Assembly: GCF_027257845.1 (NCBI RefSeq)
Contig: NZ_JAPVOT010000001.1
Location: 186,001 to 250,000 of the forward strand
Reading direction: 5' to 3'
Source: Alteromonas sp. BMJM2
GTDB lineage: Bacteria > Pseudomonadota > Gammaproteobacteria > Enterobacterales > Alteromonadaceae
DNA: 64,000 bases
Shown here: one piece after another, positions 48,513 to 58,527 of the stretch
How positions within the stretch are numbered: the first letter of the stretch is position 1
Layout: every line of letters starts with the position of its first letter
Notes under the pieces: generated by a model
Told to the model about the DNA's origin: nothing
Databases searched by the model: none
Seen by the model: the letters and a program-made list of their open reading frames with translations, nothing else
Program-made: the position numbers and the translations under genes

Positions 48513-48543
48513 TAAAGCCGCAGATACAGTCTGCGGCTTTTTA
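48513..48543 (+). terminator. Terminator after flgE
   Basis: Perfect stem aaagccgcaga/tctgcggcttt with a 5-nt loop and a T-run. It separates flgBCDE from the flgF promoter. Confidence 0.88.
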
Positions 48544-48614
48544 TTGCTAAAAATCAGATTGTTAGATCTATATCTCTACGCTAGTCAACATCATAGCTCG
48601 AACTCCCACCATTC

Positions 48615-48630
48615 TGGCACTACCTTTGCA
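48615..48630 (+). promoter_or_regulatory. Sigma-54 promoter of flgFGHIJKL
   Basis: TGGCAC-TACCT-TTGCA is a perfect -24/-12 match, placed between the flgE terminator and flgF; the start would be about 48641, 28 nt before the flgF ATG. Confidence 0.92.
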
Positions 48631-48668
48631 ATCTTTGTATATGGTTTAAACAGAGTCAAAAGTCAGTC

Positions 48669-49412
48669 ATGGATAAACTTCTCTACATTGCGGCAAGTGG
48701 TGCGTCTCAAGACCTTATGGCGACAGGTATTCGCTCGAATAACTTGGCCAACGCCCAAACGACAGGATTTAGAGCTCAGCTAGAGCAAGCACGAGCAATG
48801 CCGGCCTACGGCGAAGGTTTGCCTACCCGTGTTTTTTCAATGACTGAGAGCCCGTCTAATAATTATGAATCTGGTCCAATGATTAAAACAGACCGAGATT
48901 TAGATGTCGCCATCCAAGGTGACGGCTGGTTTGCTGTCCAAGGCGACGACGGTCAAGAGGCCTACTCACGGAACGGAAACTTTAAATTAAGTAGCGACGG
49001 AATTTTGACAGACATCAACGGCCGCGCGGTTCTTGGGGATAACGGTCCGCTTTTTTTGCCAGTGCCTCTCGATAATCTGACTATCGCTGCAGACGGAACG
49101 CTGTCGATGAGACAGGTTGGTGCTCCGGCTAATGTAATAGAAACGGTTGGCAGGTTAAAGCTAGTTAGCCCGAACTATTCGGATATGGAGCGAGGCACAG
49201 ATGGTTTATTTCATATGAAAGACCGCTCGGTGGCAGACCCATCAGCTAACGTAAAAGTGACGTCGGGTATGCTTGAAGGCTCTAACGTGAATGCCGTTGA
49301 AGAAATGGTAGATATGATAAGCCTTCAGCGTCATTACGAGCTACAGGTAAAAGTCATGAAGCAAGCGGAAGAACTCGATACCCGCGGCAATATGATGCTA
49401 AGAATTTTGTAA
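48669..49412 (+). CDS. flgF: Flagellar proximal rod protein FlgF
   Basis: 247 residues with the rod motif RSNNLANAQTTGFRAQL at the N-terminus, the LDVAIQGDGWFAVQ strand, and GMLEGSNVNAVEEMVDMISL at the C-terminus. First gene of the second rod/ring operon. AT-rich tandem copies of taatatttttctt follow it before flgG (about 49430-49475). Confidence 0.96.
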   Translation: MDKLLYIAASGASQDLMATGIRSNNLANAQTTGFRAQLEQARAMPAYGEGLPTRVFSMTESPSNNYESGPMIKTDRDLDVAIQGDGWFAVQGDDGQEAYSRNGNFKLSSDGILTDINGRAVLGDNGPLFLPVPLDNLTIAADGTLSMRQVGAPANVIETVGRLKLVSPNYSDMERGTDGLFHMKDRSVADPSANVKVTSGMLEGSNVNAVEEMVDMISLQRHYELQVKVMKQAEELDTRGNMMLRIL

Positions 49413-49430
49413 TAGCAGTTTTCAATTTTT

Positions 49431-49475
49431 GTTTAATATTTTTCTTTAATATTTTTCTTTAATATTTTTCTTTAA
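49431..49475. repeat. AT-rich tandem repeat between flgF and flgG
   Basis: The 13-bp unit taatatttttctt occurs three times in tandem with slight variation at the start and end. It is noncoding and may vary in copy number between strains; it sits 37-80 bp before the flgG ATG. Confidence 0.75.
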
Positions 49476-49511
49476 AAGCAATACGTATTGTCGTGTTGTT
49501 TGGAGGTTAAC

Positions 49512-50300
49512 ATGCATCCAGCATTGTGGATTAGTAAAACCGGATTAGATGCAGCTCAAACTGACGTGGCAGTGGTTTCTAATAACTTAGCGAATGCCTC
49601 TACGGTAGGTTTTAAAAAAGACCGTGCCGTATTTGAAGATTTGCTTTATCAAAATATCAATCAGCCAGGCGGCAGATCGTCTGCTGACACTGAGCTGCCG
49701 TCAGGTCTTATGCTTGGCTCTGGTTCAAAGGTTGTGTCTACACAAAAAGCTCATACACAAGGCAATCTGCTAACCACTGATAACGCGCTTGATTTGTCTA
49801 TCCAAGGGCGCGGCTACTTCGAGATTTTACAGCCTGACGGCACTACCGCCTACAGCAGAAATGGTCAGTTTAGTTTAAATGATCAAGGTCAAATTGTGAC
49901 CTCTGGCGCTGGTTATTTACTTCAGCCTCAGATAACCATACCACCTGATGCACAGCAAATAACCATCTCTCAAGATGGGCAAGTAAGCGTGAGTATCAGA
50001 GGGCAGGCTCAGCCTCAGCAGCTTGGTCAAATTAATATTGCCGACTTCGTTAACCCAACAGGCCTGCAGCCAATTGGTCAGAATTTGTATTCAGAAACGG
50101 TGTCTAGCGGATTCCCTAACCGAGGTGTTCCAGGTCTTCAGGGCCTAGGAATGTTAGCGCAGGGCGCGCTGGAAACATCGAACGTTAACGTAACGGAAGA
50201 GCTCGTTAATTTGATTGAAAGTCAGAGACTTTACGAAATGAACTCCAAAGTTATCTCATCAGTTGACCAAATGCTGGGTCAAGTCATTCAGCAGCTGTAG
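49512..50300 (+). CDS. flgG: Flagellar distal rod protein FlgG
   Basis: 262 residues, near the E. coli FlgG length of 260. I start at ATG 49512 (MHPALWISKTGLDAAQTD), with GGAGG seven bases upstream; a longer frame from 49488 adds eight unlikely residues. Motifs: VSNNLANASTVGFKKDRA, the FlgG-type QPGGRSSADTELPSGLMLG loop, and the C-terminal LETSNVNVTEELVNLIESQR. Confidence 0.97.
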   Translation: MHPALWISKTGLDAAQTDVAVVSNNLANASTVGFKKDRAVFEDLLYQNINQPGGRSSADTELPSGLMLGSGSKVVSTQKAHTQGNLLTTDNALDLSIQGRGYFEILQPDGTTAYSRNGQFSLNDQGQIVTSGAGYLLQPQITIPPDAQQITISQDGQVSVSIRGQAQPQQLGQINIADFVNPTGLQPIGQNLYSETVSSGFPNRGVPGLQGLGMLAQGALETSNVNVTEELVNLIESQRLYEMNSKVISSVDQMLGQVIQQL

Positions 50301-50311
50301 GAGTGTTTACT

Positions 50312-51004
50312 ATGTATCGTTTCGGTTATTTCCTTACTGCGCTAGTTGCTTTATCAGTAGTCACAGGGTGCGAGAGCACGCCTGATACACCGGTACAGGC
50401 AAACGATCCTTTTTATGCGCCAATTATTCCTGATTATCCCAGAGAAACGATCATTGAAGACGGTTCACTATTTCGCGGTCATTTAGCAAGAAGCCTTTAT
50501 TCTGATGTTACTGCGCGTCAAGTGGGTGACATCATCACCGTTACGCTAAGTGAAAATACGGCGGCAACTAAGTCTGCAAACACGACTACATCAAGGGAAA
50601 CCTCTGCCGAGCTTGACCCTATTATTGGGTTAGGTGGTAACGCGGTAAATATAGGTCGTGAATCCATACAGCTTGGCATTGATGGCTCAAACGATTTTAG
50701 CGGTGATGCTGCGGCTAACCAAACAAACAGCCTCCAGGGAAGTATCTCTGTCACCGTTGTGGATGTGTTGCCAAACAGTAATCTTGTGGTGCGAGGTGAG
50801 AAGTGGATGACCTTAAACCACGGCGATGAATATATTCGGTTAACTGGAATAGTTAGACCGCTCGATATCGACCCAGACAATCAGGTTGAATCTACGCGTA
50901 TTGCAAACGCGCGCATTCAATATAGTGGTACTGGATCATTTGCTAATGCACAAGAGAAGGGATGGCTAGGTAAGTTCTTCTCTTCTACTTGGTGGCCGCT
51001 ATAA
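50312..51004 (+). CDS. flgH: Flagellar L-ring lipoprotein FlgH
   Basis: FlgH forms the outer-membrane L ring. From ATG 50312 (GGAG eight bases upstream) the product has 230 residues with a lipoprotein signal and lipobox VTGC, then SLYSDVTARQVGDIITVTL and VRGEKWMTLNHGDEYIRL, which are FlgH hallmarks. A GTG at 50303 would add three residues. Contiguous with flgI. Confidence 0.96.
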   Translation: MYRFGYFLTALVALSVVTGCESTPDTPVQANDPFYAPIIPDYPRETIIEDGSLFRGHLARSLYSDVTARQVGDIITVTLSENTAATKSANTTTSRETSAELDPIIGLGGNAVNIGRESIQLGIDGSNDFSGDAAANQTNSLQGSISVTVVDVLPNSNLVVRGEKWMTLNHGDEYIRLTGIVRPLDIDPDNQVESTRIANARIQYSGTGSFANAQEKGWLGKFFSSTWWPL

Positions 51005-51019
51005 ATGACGGGGTTTACT

Positions 51020-52126
51020 ATGCGTGTTTTAATATGTTTATTGCTTACACTATGCCTTTCAGGCGCAGCCAATGCTCAAAGGATCAAAGACGTAGCATCT
51101 ATTCAAGGTGTGCGTTCTAACCAATTGATAGGTTATGGGCTAGTGGTTGGTCTACCCGGAACAGGCGAGCAGAACCCGTTTACTGAACAAAGCTTTAGAA
51201 CCATGCTCGCCAATTTTGGTATCCGCTTAGGTGCCGACGTGCGACCTAACGTTCGCAACGTTGCAGCCGTTGCAGTACATGCCGAACTTCCTGCATTTAG
51301 CAAGCCCGGTCAAACAATTGATGTCACCGTATCGTCGGTGGGTGAAGCGAAAAGCCTTCAAGGCGGTTCTCTACTACAAACCTTTCTTCGTGGGGTAAAC
51401 GGCGAAGTATATGCTGTGGCCCAAGGCAGCTTAGTGGTCAGTGGTTTTGGTGCTGAAGGTGGCGATGGCTCGCGAATTGTGGTTAACACACCTACGGTAG
51501 GACGTATTCCAAACGGCGCCATGGTGGAAAGAGAAGTGCCAAGTGGTTTTGCAAACGGTGATTCGTTAACGCTTAACCTTCACTATCCTGATTTTACTAC
51601 AGCGAAATCGCTGGCAGATACCATTAATGAACGCTTGGGTGCGCAACCAGAAAATGGCTATGTCATTGCTACACCCATTGATGCTGCCTCTGTTCGAGTA
51701 TCGGCACCTCGAGATGCAGGACAGCGTGTAGGCTTTCTCGCCACATTAGAAAACTTTGAATTTACGCCTGCCGAGGCTCCTGCTCGTGTGGTTATTAACA
51801 GCAGAACCGGCACTATTGTCATCGGTAGCGAGGTACGTCTTCTTCCTGCCGCGATAACACATGGTGGGCTTACCGTTACCATTTCAGAGAACCAGCAAGT
51901 TGCTCAGCCTAATGCCTTTGCAGATGGCGACACGGTTGTAACAACCCAGTCTATCATTGACGTCGACTTAGCCGACAGCCGAATGTTCAAGTTTGAGCCT
52001 GGCGTAACCCTTGACCAACTAGTGCGGGCGGTAAACGAAGTGGGCGCAGCACCGGGCGATTTAATGGCAATCCTTGAGGCACTAAGGCAGGCCGGCGCGT
52101 TACGCGGCGAACTGGTTATTATTTAG
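51020..52126 (+). CDS. flgI: Flagellar P-ring protein FlgI
   Basis: FlgI forms the periplasmic P ring around the rod. I prefer the ATG at 51020, giving a clean signal peptide ([19 protein letters not shown]) with GGGG eight bases upstream; an ATG at 51005 adds MTGFT. 368 residues. Motifs: [49 protein letters not shown] and [13 protein letters not shown]. Confidence 0.95.
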   Translation: MRVLICLLLTLCLSGAANAQRIKDVASIQGVRSNQLIGYGLVVGLPGTGEQNPFTEQSFRTMLANFGIRLGADVRPNVRNVAAVAVHAELPAFSKPGQTIDVTVSSVGEAKSLQGGSLLQTFLRGVNGEVYAVAQGSLVVSGFGAEGGDGSRIVVNTPTVGRIPNGAMVEREVPSGFANGDSLTLNLHYPDFTTAKSLADTINERLGAQPENGYVIATPIDAASVRVSAPRDAGQRVGFLATLENFEFTPAEAPARVVINSRTGTIVIGSEVRLLPAAITHGGLTVTISENQQVAQPNAFADGDTVVTTQSIIDVDLADSRMFKFEPGVTLDQLVRAVNEVGAAPGDLMAILEALRQAGALRGELVII

Positions 52127-52138
52127 GGGCTTACGGTA

Positions 52139-53095
52139 ATGGACGCACTCAGTACGAAAGGCCAGCTTGATATGGCGCGCAACGTTCACGATATGGGCAG
52201 CATCAACACAATGCGCGAGGCCATAGCGTCGGGCGATGAAACCGTATTGCAAGAAGCAGCAGAGCAGTTCGAAGCGATTTTTGTACAGATGATGCTTAAG
52301 TCTATGCGTAAAGCTCAAGATGCATTAGCCGACGAAGACAGCCCGTTTAATTCACAGCAGGTAAAATTTTATCGCGATATGCACGACCAACAGCTAGCCA
52401 CGGATTTGACCGCTGGCGGTGGGATGGGTCTTGCCGATGTGATTGTGAAGCAGCTTGGCCAAACCGAAGAAAGTTACACGCCAGCTAGCGTTATACGTAG
52501 CGACGGCAATTTATCTTCGCTTAATCAACACCGCGCTCAGTCTATATCTCAGGCGCAAGACGTTGCGTTATCCTCGCACTCTATGGGCAGCAAAAGTGCT
52601 CATAAGGACGCGATGTTCGATAGCCCTGAGCAATTTGTTGAGTCACTGATGCCTCACGCTGAAAAAATAGCTGAAAAATATGGTATGGATGCAAAAGCGA
52701 TTGTGTCACAAGCCGCCGTTGAAACCGGTTGGGGAAAATTTGTTATTCACTCAGCCGACGGTAAAAGCTCTCACAACCTATTTGGAATAAAAGCCAATAG
52801 TCAGTGGAAAGGAGAGCAGGCGGTTGTTGATACGCTTGAGTTTAACGGATTGGTTCCACAGAAACAAAAAGCAGCGTTTAGAGCATACAGCTCTATTGAA
52901 GATGCAATGGATGACTATGGACGATTTATTGCTACGCAGCCGCGTTACAGTGACGCAGTGAAAGCTGCAGGTAATGCCACAGAGTATACCCAAGCATTGC
53001 AGAACGCAGGTTATGCAACCGACCCACACTACGCCGATAAGATCATGTCTGTTTACAACAGCGATAGACTTAATGCGTTGATACCACAGAGATAG
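52139..53095 (+). CDS. flgJ: Peptidoglycan hydrolase / rod cap FlgJ
   Basis: FlgJ has two parts: an N-terminal rod-capping domain (about 30-110; FEAIFVQMMLKSMRKAQDAL) and a C-terminal glycoside hydrolase family 73-type glucosaminidase domain (about 160-318) that opens the cell wall for the rod. The likely catalytic Glu is Glu195 in AAVETGWGK, followed by HNLFGIKA and a YDDYGRF-like DDYGRFI segment. 318 residues. Confidence 0.95.
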   Translation: MDALSTKGQLDMARNVHDMGSINTMREAIASGDETVLQEAAEQFEAIFVQMMLKSMRKAQDALADEDSPFNSQQVKFYRDMHDQQLATDLTAGGGMGLADVIVKQLGQTEESYTPASVIRSDGNLSSLNQHRAQSISQAQDVALSSHSMGSKSAHKDAMFDSPEQFVESLMPHAEKIAEKYGMDAKAIVSQAAVETGWGKFVIHSADGKSSHNLFGIKANSQWKGEQAVVDTLEFNGLVPQKQKAAFRAYSSIEDAMDDYGRFIATQPRYSDAVKAAGNATEYTQALQNAGYATDPHYADKIMSVYNSDRLNALIPQR

Positions 53096-53109
53096 GGGAG
53101 GCATACACC

Positions 53110-55197
53110 ATGAGTTCAGTTGACTTATTTTCTCTTGCAACCAGTGGCGTTAATGCCAGTGGAAAGTTGTTACAAACAACCAGTAACAACATTGCCAATG
53201 TAAATACGCCTGGATACGTACGCGAGCGCACAGAGCTGAATAACAGCCAAGTGTTTGGTGTTGAAATTGGCAATACGGAAAGAATTATCAACGTGTTTGC
53301 GCAAAATCAACTTCGACGTGATATCACCTCGGTTGGAGAGCTTGAGGCATTTTCGTCAAAAACCACGGCTATCGATAATTTGCTCGCAGGCGATGCAAAT
53401 TCCATTTCAAAAGGAATGAGCGAATACTTTTCTGCGCTACAGACTGCTGCTGACGACCCAACAAACTTGGCGTCTCGAGAGCAGGTACTTGGCAAGTCAG
53501 AGTCCTTGTTTCAGCGTATGAGAACCCTTTCTGACTACATGATTGAAAAAGAGGAAGAGCTTAACTTAGAGTTTACCTCTTTGATTAATCGCGCAAACAC
53601 CCTTATTGGCAATATCGGTGATTTAAACCGAAATATCGTTATCGCTAATGGAAACAGCACAGCCGATCAGCCATCAGCACTGCTCAACGAGAGAGACAAA
53701 GCGGTTGATGAGTTATCGTCAATTATGGGTATCAATGTTAAGGAAAGTCAGACACAAAACGGTGCGGTTACCATTAACTTAACCTCTGGTGAATCTTTGG
53801 TGTTGGAAAACGGCGCGTTTAACTTATTTGAAGTTAACACCGATGCTGACCTGTCGTTAAAGCAGTTAATTCTGCAAACTAACTTTGGTTCGCAAACCAA
53901 AGGCGACGCATCACTGCGAATTCAGGAAAGTGATTTAGGCGGTGCACTTGGCGGACTATTCGGCTACCGAAACGAAGTGCTTGGGCCTACAATGCGAGAC
54001 GTTGGTCAGCTGTCTATTGCTTTTGCAGACGCTATGAACGAGCAGAATAAGCTAGGTATGGACCTAGACGGCCAGCTTGGAAGCAATATTTTCGATATCC
54101 CCTCATTTCGCGGCCTAGCATACGCAGACACTAATGGTGATTACGTAGTCACAGCGCAAGTTACCGAAGGTATGGGCGCAGAACTAACAGATGCTGATTA
54201 CAAAATTGAAGTAACTGCGGTTTCCGGTGGAGCACCTAGTGAGCTGGAAATAACGTTTTTAAATGCAGACGGAACACCAAAGAAAGATGGCTCTGGTAAC
54301 GACATCGTGTTTTCAAACTTTCCTGTTTCCTCTGGCTTTAACGAACTGCCAGGTGGAATTGAAGTGGATTTTGCGGGAACGTCTAGCTACACGGTAGGCA
54401 ACGAATTTCTTATACAGCCTACAAAAACGATAGCGTCAAAAATTGATTTCAGCACAATGCGACCAGAAGATTTGGCTTTTGCAACACCCGTTCGCGGTCA
54501 AGCCGACAGTACAAACTTAGGTGATGCGAGTGTGGTGAATGTAGGCGTATCTAATACTACGGTGGGTGCAGGTATTGACCGCTCTGCCTTTGATGGTGCC
54601 GGTGGTATTGATACAGGAGCACCCGCTCAAATTGTATTCACTGCCCCAGACACGTTTGATGTTGTTGATGGAACCGGAGCCGTTATGGCAAGCGTTACCG
54701 GGACCACCGATTTAAACAACCTGATTGAACAGGCAAAAAATAGCGGTACATGGCCAGCAGGATTAAGCGGTTTAACTGATTACCCAGGCTACGATATAAG
54801 TTTAGACGGCGTTCCAAGAGCCGGTGATAGCTTTTCACTCGCCTATAATACCGACGGTTTTAACGATAACAGCAATGCGCTTAATCTTGCGGCATTACAA
54901 AATGAGAATTTAGTTCAAGTGAGCAGTGAAGCCACAAATACACCTCGTACATTTCAAGATGCCTATGCCTCAATGGTAGGTCGCATCGGTGAAGATGCTG
55001 CAATGGCCAAAGTGTCGTTGGCGTCTGCTGAAGCTATGCAGGTGCAATCAGAAAACTGGTTTCAGTCTGTCTCGGGAGTGAGTTTGGATGAAGAGGCTGC
55101 CAACTTGATTAAGTATCAGCAAAGTTACGCCGCGGCGGCTCGTATTCTTACCACCGCACAAGAGCTGTTTAACACCATTCTACAGTCCGCGAGGTAG
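53110..55197 (+). CDS. flgK: Hook-associated protein 1 FlgK
   Basis: FlgK is the first hook-filament junction protein and an FlgN client. The 695-residue protein has the N-terminal TTSNNIANVNTPGYVRERTE motif, long helices up to about 200, a beta-rich variable middle (about 330-600), and the C-terminal VSLDEEAANLIKYQQSYAAA helix. Longer than the E. coli protein (about 547) because of the middle domains. Confidence 0.95.
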   Translation: MSSVDLFSLATSGVNASGKLLQTTSNNIANVNTPGYVRERTELNNSQVFGVEIGNTERIINVFAQNQLRRDITSVGELEAFSSKTTAIDNLLAGDANSISKGMSEYFSALQTAADDPTNLASREQVLGKSESLFQRMRTLSDYMIEKEEELNLEFTSLINRANTLIGNIGDLNRNIVIANGNSTADQPSALLNERDKAVDELSSIMGINVKESQTQNGAVTINLTSGESLVLENGAFNLFEVNTDADLSLKQLILQTNFGSQTKGDASLRIQESDLGGALGGLFGYRNEVLGPTMRDVGQLSIAFADAMNEQNKLGMDLDGQLGSNIFDIPSFRGLAYADTNGDYVVTAQVTEGMGAELTDADYKIEVTAVSGGAPSELEITFLNADGTPKKDGSGNDIVFSNFPVSSGFNELPGGIEVDFAGTSSYTVGNEFLIQPTKTIASKIDFSTMRPEDLAFATPVRGQADSTNLGDASVVNVGVSNTTVGAGIDRSAFDGAGGIDTGAPAQIVFTAPDTFDVVDGTGAVMASVTGTTDLNNLIEQAKNSGTWPAGLSGLTDYPGYDISLDGVPRAGDSFSLAYNTDGFNDNSNALNLAALQNENLVQVSSEATNTPRTFQDAYASMVGRIGEDAAMAKVSLASAEAMQVQSENWFQSVSGVSLDEEAANLIKYQQSYAAAARILTTAQELFNTILQSAR

Positions 55198-55205
55198 TTA
55201 AAAAA

Positions 55206-56429
55206 ATGCGCATAACTACAAATCAAATTTACGATCAAAACGTTCGTTCAATAATGAACAATCAGACCGAGCTATCTAAGACGCAAGAGCAACTTGCTTC
55301 AGGTAAGCGAATTATTGCGCCAAGTGACGATCCCGTTGGCGCAGCAAAGGTACTGCGTTTAACCGAAGAAGTTGACGAGCTTACCCAATTTCAGCGCAAC
55401 AACGATTTAGTAACAGGGTCTTTAGAACAGCAAGAAGCAGTACTGACGAATATCACCAATTCTATCAACCGTGCTAGAACTCTCGTTGTCCAATCAGGCA
55501 ACGGAATCTTAGCCGACCCCGATAAACGGGCCATTGGTGCAGAGCTAGAACAGATAAAATTAGAAGTTTTAGATTTAATGAACACGCAAGATGCCGACGG
55601 CAATTATCTTTATGCAGGTTATCAGTCAGCTAATCAGGCGTTTTCCTTTAATCCTGCATCTACAGGTAATGCCGTTTCCTTTGCCGGTGATGCCGGTGTG
55701 AGTTTTATCCAGCTTTCAAATAGCTCAAAAATTCAGTCAACCAGCAATGGCTATGATGTATTTGAAAACGTGCTGTCTCGTTTTAAATTTTCAGTGACGG
55801 GAAGTGCTGTAGGCAATTTAGAAAGCGCGACAGTAAAAGAGCAGGGAACATTCGATACGTTTTTCGATAAAAACTTCGACCCTGTGAACGCAGCTAATAA
55901 TAACTATCGGGTGAATTTCTTAGCCGGTGGACAAGCCGAACTTGTTAATCAAGGTACGGGCGCAGTAGTGGATACGGTAGGCTTTACATCGGGCCAACCT
56001 TTTACCATAAAAGGCATGCAATTTGAGGCCACTGCCGTTGCCGGCGACAGTATAGATTTCTCTCTGGATACGCCAGAAAAGAAAAGTATGGCTCAGGCAA
56101 TTCATGAGATTCAAGAGATTTTGCTAGACAGCACCATTGATAACGGCGCACTGCAAGAGTCTATTGCCGATGCATTGGTAGGGCTAGATAACGGCTTAGA
56201 GCGAATTTCTCTAGAACGGGCGTCCATAGGCAGTCGACTGAACATTGCAGAATCATCGTATGAAACTAATCTGGATATGGAGATTGCTGCTAAAGCCGCG
56301 CGTTCATCCATTCAAGATGTAGACTACGCAGAAGCGTCGACTAAATTTGCTCAACAAGAGACAGCATTAAATGCCGCCCTTGCTACATTTCCTAAAATAA
56401 CCAACTTGTCGTTATTTAACTTTATCTAA
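55206..56429 (+). CDS. flgL: Hook-associated protein 3 FlgL
   Basis: FlgL is the second junction protein. The 407-residue protein has the flagellin-like N-terminus (SKTQEQLASGKRIIAPSDDP) and C-terminus (DVDYAEASTKFAQQETALNA), with a middle insertion (about 190-300). Last gene of the sigma-54-driven flgF operon. Only 29 bp separate its stop from the stop of the opposite-strand sialidase-like gene. Confidence 0.95.
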   Translation: MRITTNQIYDQNVRSIMNNQTELSKTQEQLASGKRIIAPSDDPVGAAKVLRLTEEVDELTQFQRNNDLVTGSLEQQEAVLTNITNSINRARTLVVQSGNGILADPDKRAIGAELEQIKLEVLDLMNTQDADGNYLYAGYQSANQAFSFNPASTGNAVSFAGDAGVSFIQLSNSSKIQSTSNGYDVFENVLSRFKFSVTGSAVGNLESATVKEQGTFDTFFDKNFDPVNAANNNYRVNFLAGGQAELVNQGTGAVVDTVGFTSGQPFTIKGMQFEATAVAGDSIDFSLDTPEKKSMAQAIHEIQEILLDSTIDNGALQESIADALVGLDNGLERISLERASIGSRLNIAESSYETNLDMEIAAKAARSSIQDVDYAEASTKFAQQETALNAALATFPKITNLSLFNFI

Positions 56430-56458
56430 TATATTTTGAACTGGTTATTAGCGCGTAT

Positions 56459-57418
56459 TTACATGCTCAATTTAGCGAGGTAAACCCGTGCTTCTTCATC
56501 ACAATGACTTGAATAATAGGATACGTAAAGAATATCGTTATCGAGTACTAAGCCTGGATAACTGGTATCTCCGCCACTTGGAAGAGTAATAAGCTCAGTG
56601 AGCTTTTTTGATTTAACATCAAAATGCCATAGTTTAGTACTGAAAATATCCTCCTCCCACTCAATGTGTCTGCCTGCCAGAACAAAATTCCCATCTTTTA
56701 GCGTAACTGCCGCTGGTCCGCCGATGTATATTTCTAAATCATGCCAGTCCCAGTTTGAGTAAGGGGGATTTGCGTATCCAAATTGAGCGCTGTAGGTGTC
56801 GGCATCTCTGCGTAAAAAAACACTCGCATTACCCTGTTCGTCAAAGAGAAGCGCACTTTCATTGGGGTAACCCTTGTCTGATTTTTCAAGTCCAAATACA
56901 TTGTCTTGATAGCATGTCATTGAGTTTAAAGGATTGCCTCTATACAAGCTTATAGATTGCGCTTTGCGATTATAGGCAAACCCGTATGCCGTTTTTCTAA
57001 ACCAATCACAATTCCAAATCCACCAGGCGTCGTCACCAAAATGATGGGCTTCAGACCACGATAATCCTGTGTCCGAGCTAAAACTTACCATATGACGTGA
57101 AAGACTTCCGTCACCTAATACTGTCTTGGCATAGGCAGTGATAATAAGGCGTTGGTCATCAAATAAAAATTTTGGATCTCTGAGATCTGTGCCTGATATT
57201 TCCAGTGTCGTTGAGTGCAGTGGCAGCAAAGTACCTTTATCTATATGAATAACAACAATTCTTCCGTTTGGGCTGACATGGGTGTCAGCCTCGCGGTAGG
57301 TGCAAAATAGCGATGAATCTGAATGATCAAATGGGTCTGCGCATAAATCAGTAAACGCAGCATGAGGTGCAGGCGCTGAGATCCGAGTGACCTCAAGTAT
57401 TTTCAATTTATCCAGCAC
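56459..57418 (-). CDS. Sialidase-fold (GH33-like) beta-propeller protein
   Basis: The 319-residue protein resembles bacterial exo-sialidase-like six-bladed propellers. Diagnostic segments in order are TYREADTH (41-47), LRDPK (79-83), an Asp box SSDTGLSW (114-121), NESALLF (186-192) with FLRRD (201-205), IGGPAAVTLKDGNFVLAGR (232-250) and SYPGLVLDNDILYVSYYSSH (286-305). Arg42, Arg80 and Arg203/204 could form an arginine cluster and Tyr301/302 a nucleophile, by analogy. There is no signal peptide, so it would act in the cytoplasm. Start is GTG with AAGGAG upstream. It is the only non-flagellar gene in the cluster, opposite in strand, between flgL and the first flagellin. Hydrolase activity is inferred only. 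Confidence 0.7.
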   Translation of the reverse strand: MLDKLKILEVTRISAPAPHAAFTDLCADPFDHSDSSLFCTYREADTHVSPNGRIVVIHIDKGTLLPLHSTTLEISGTDLRDPKFLFDDQRLIITAYAKTVLGDGSLSRHMVSFSSDTGLSWSEAHHFGDDAWWIWNCDWFRKTAYGFAYNRKAQSISLYRGNPLNSMTCYQDNVFGLEKSDKGYPNESALLFDEQGNASVFLRRDADTYSAQFGYANPPYSNWDWHDLEIYIGGPAAVTLKDGNFVLAGRHIEWEEDIFSTKLWHFDVKSKKLTELITLPSGGDTSYPGLVLDNDILYVSYYSSHCDEEARVYLAKLSM

Positions 57419-57514
57419 TAAAAATCTCCTTGGAAAATCTGATAGTTACGGCGCTCAAATCAAGTAATAAGCGGCAATATGTTACCGCCAATCGGCAATA
57501 ATCGTAATTTTTTC

Positions 57515-57541
57515 TAAAGGGAAGTTACATTTAGTCGATAC
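57515..57541 (+). promoter_or_regulatory. Sigma-28 promoter of the first flagellin gene
   Basis: TAAA at 57515-57518, a 15-bp spacer and GTCGATAC at 57534-57541, two changes from GCCGATAA. The leader to the ATG is about 110 nt and contains hairpins gtcgg-aaaac-ccgac and ccagc-ccac-gctgg. Confidence 0.75.
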
Positions 57542-57657
57542 AGTTTCTGAGAGAGCCAGTTCATCAATTACCCCTCAGGTGTTGATGACTACTAAAACAA
57601 AACGTCGGAAAACCCGACAGCCAGCCCACGCTGGACTGAGAGTGTAGGAGAGACTTT

Positions 57658-58509
57658 ATGTCTATGTTCGTCAATACCAATGTATCATCATTGAATGCAC
57701 AACGTCAGTTATTCGATGTTAGCAATTCTTTGAATACGTCATTTGAGCGTTTGTCTTCAGGTTTTCGCATCAACAGCGCTGCTGATGATGCTGCAGGCCT
57801 TCAGATTTCAGATCGAATGACATCACAAGTTCAAGGTCTTAACCAAGCCGTTCGAAATGCAAACGATGCGATCTCACTATCGCAGACTGCTGAGGGTGCG
57901 CTATCAGAAACCACCACCGCGCTTCAGCGTATTCGTACGCTAGCAGTGCAATCGCAAAATGGAATTAACAGCTCTGCAGACCGAGTTGCACTTCAAAAAG
58001 AAGTGTCTGCTTTGCGTACCGAAATTTCGCGAATTTCAACTACGACACAGTTCGCCGGTGTAAATATCCTATCTGGTGATTTTTCTGCGAGTTTCTTGGT
58101 GGGGGCCAATGCCGGCCAGACTATTTCTGTAAACCTATCTAGCCCATCGCTTACCCGTGCTGGTGTAACTGGTTTTGGTGCAAGTGGTTTGGGTATCACA
58201 GGTGCCAATGTTGATGTTCTTACTACTGGTAATGCGTCTGGAATACTTGCGAAATTAGACACTGCAATTTCTGCTGTTGGTGGATTGCGTGCAGATTTAG
58301 GTGCGCTTCAAAACCGTTTCCAGTCTACTATTCGTAACCTAAGCAATATCTCTGAAAATGTTTCTGCTGCACGTTCACAAATAAAAGACACTGATTTTGC
58401 GACTGAAACCGCTAATCTAACCCGTAATCAGATACTGCAGCAGGCTAGTACGACTGTATTGTCTCAGGCTAATCAGCGTCCACAGGCAGCATTACAGCTT
58501 CTAGGATAA
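57658..58509 (+). CDS. Flagellin (paralogue 1)
   Basis: Flagellin polymerises into the filament. The 283-residue protein has the D0/D1 N-terminus (VNTNVSSLNAQRQLF, SFERLSSGFRINSAADDAAG, LQRIRTLAVQSQNG) and C-terminus (QNRFQSTIRNLSNISENVSA, NQILQQASTTVLSQANQRP) with a very short central region, so outer D2/D3 domains are missing. Export is by the type III system, without signal peptide. TAGGAGAG lies before the ATG. The three paralogues differ mainly at about 130-210. Confidence 0.96.
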   Translation: MSMFVNTNVSSLNAQRQLFDVSNSLNTSFERLSSGFRINSAADDAAGLQISDRMTSQVQGLNQAVRNANDAISLSQTAEGALSETTTALQRIRTLAVQSQNGINSSADRVALQKEVSALRTEISRISTTTQFAGVNILSGDFSASFLVGANAGQTISVNLSSPSLTRAGVTGFGASGLGITGANVDVLTTGNASGILAKLDTAISAVGGLRADLGALQNRFQSTIRNLSNISENVSAARSQIKDTDFATETANLTRNQILQQASTTVLSQANQRPQAALQLLG

Positions 58510-58527
58510 ACTTTCTAAGCCATCTAT

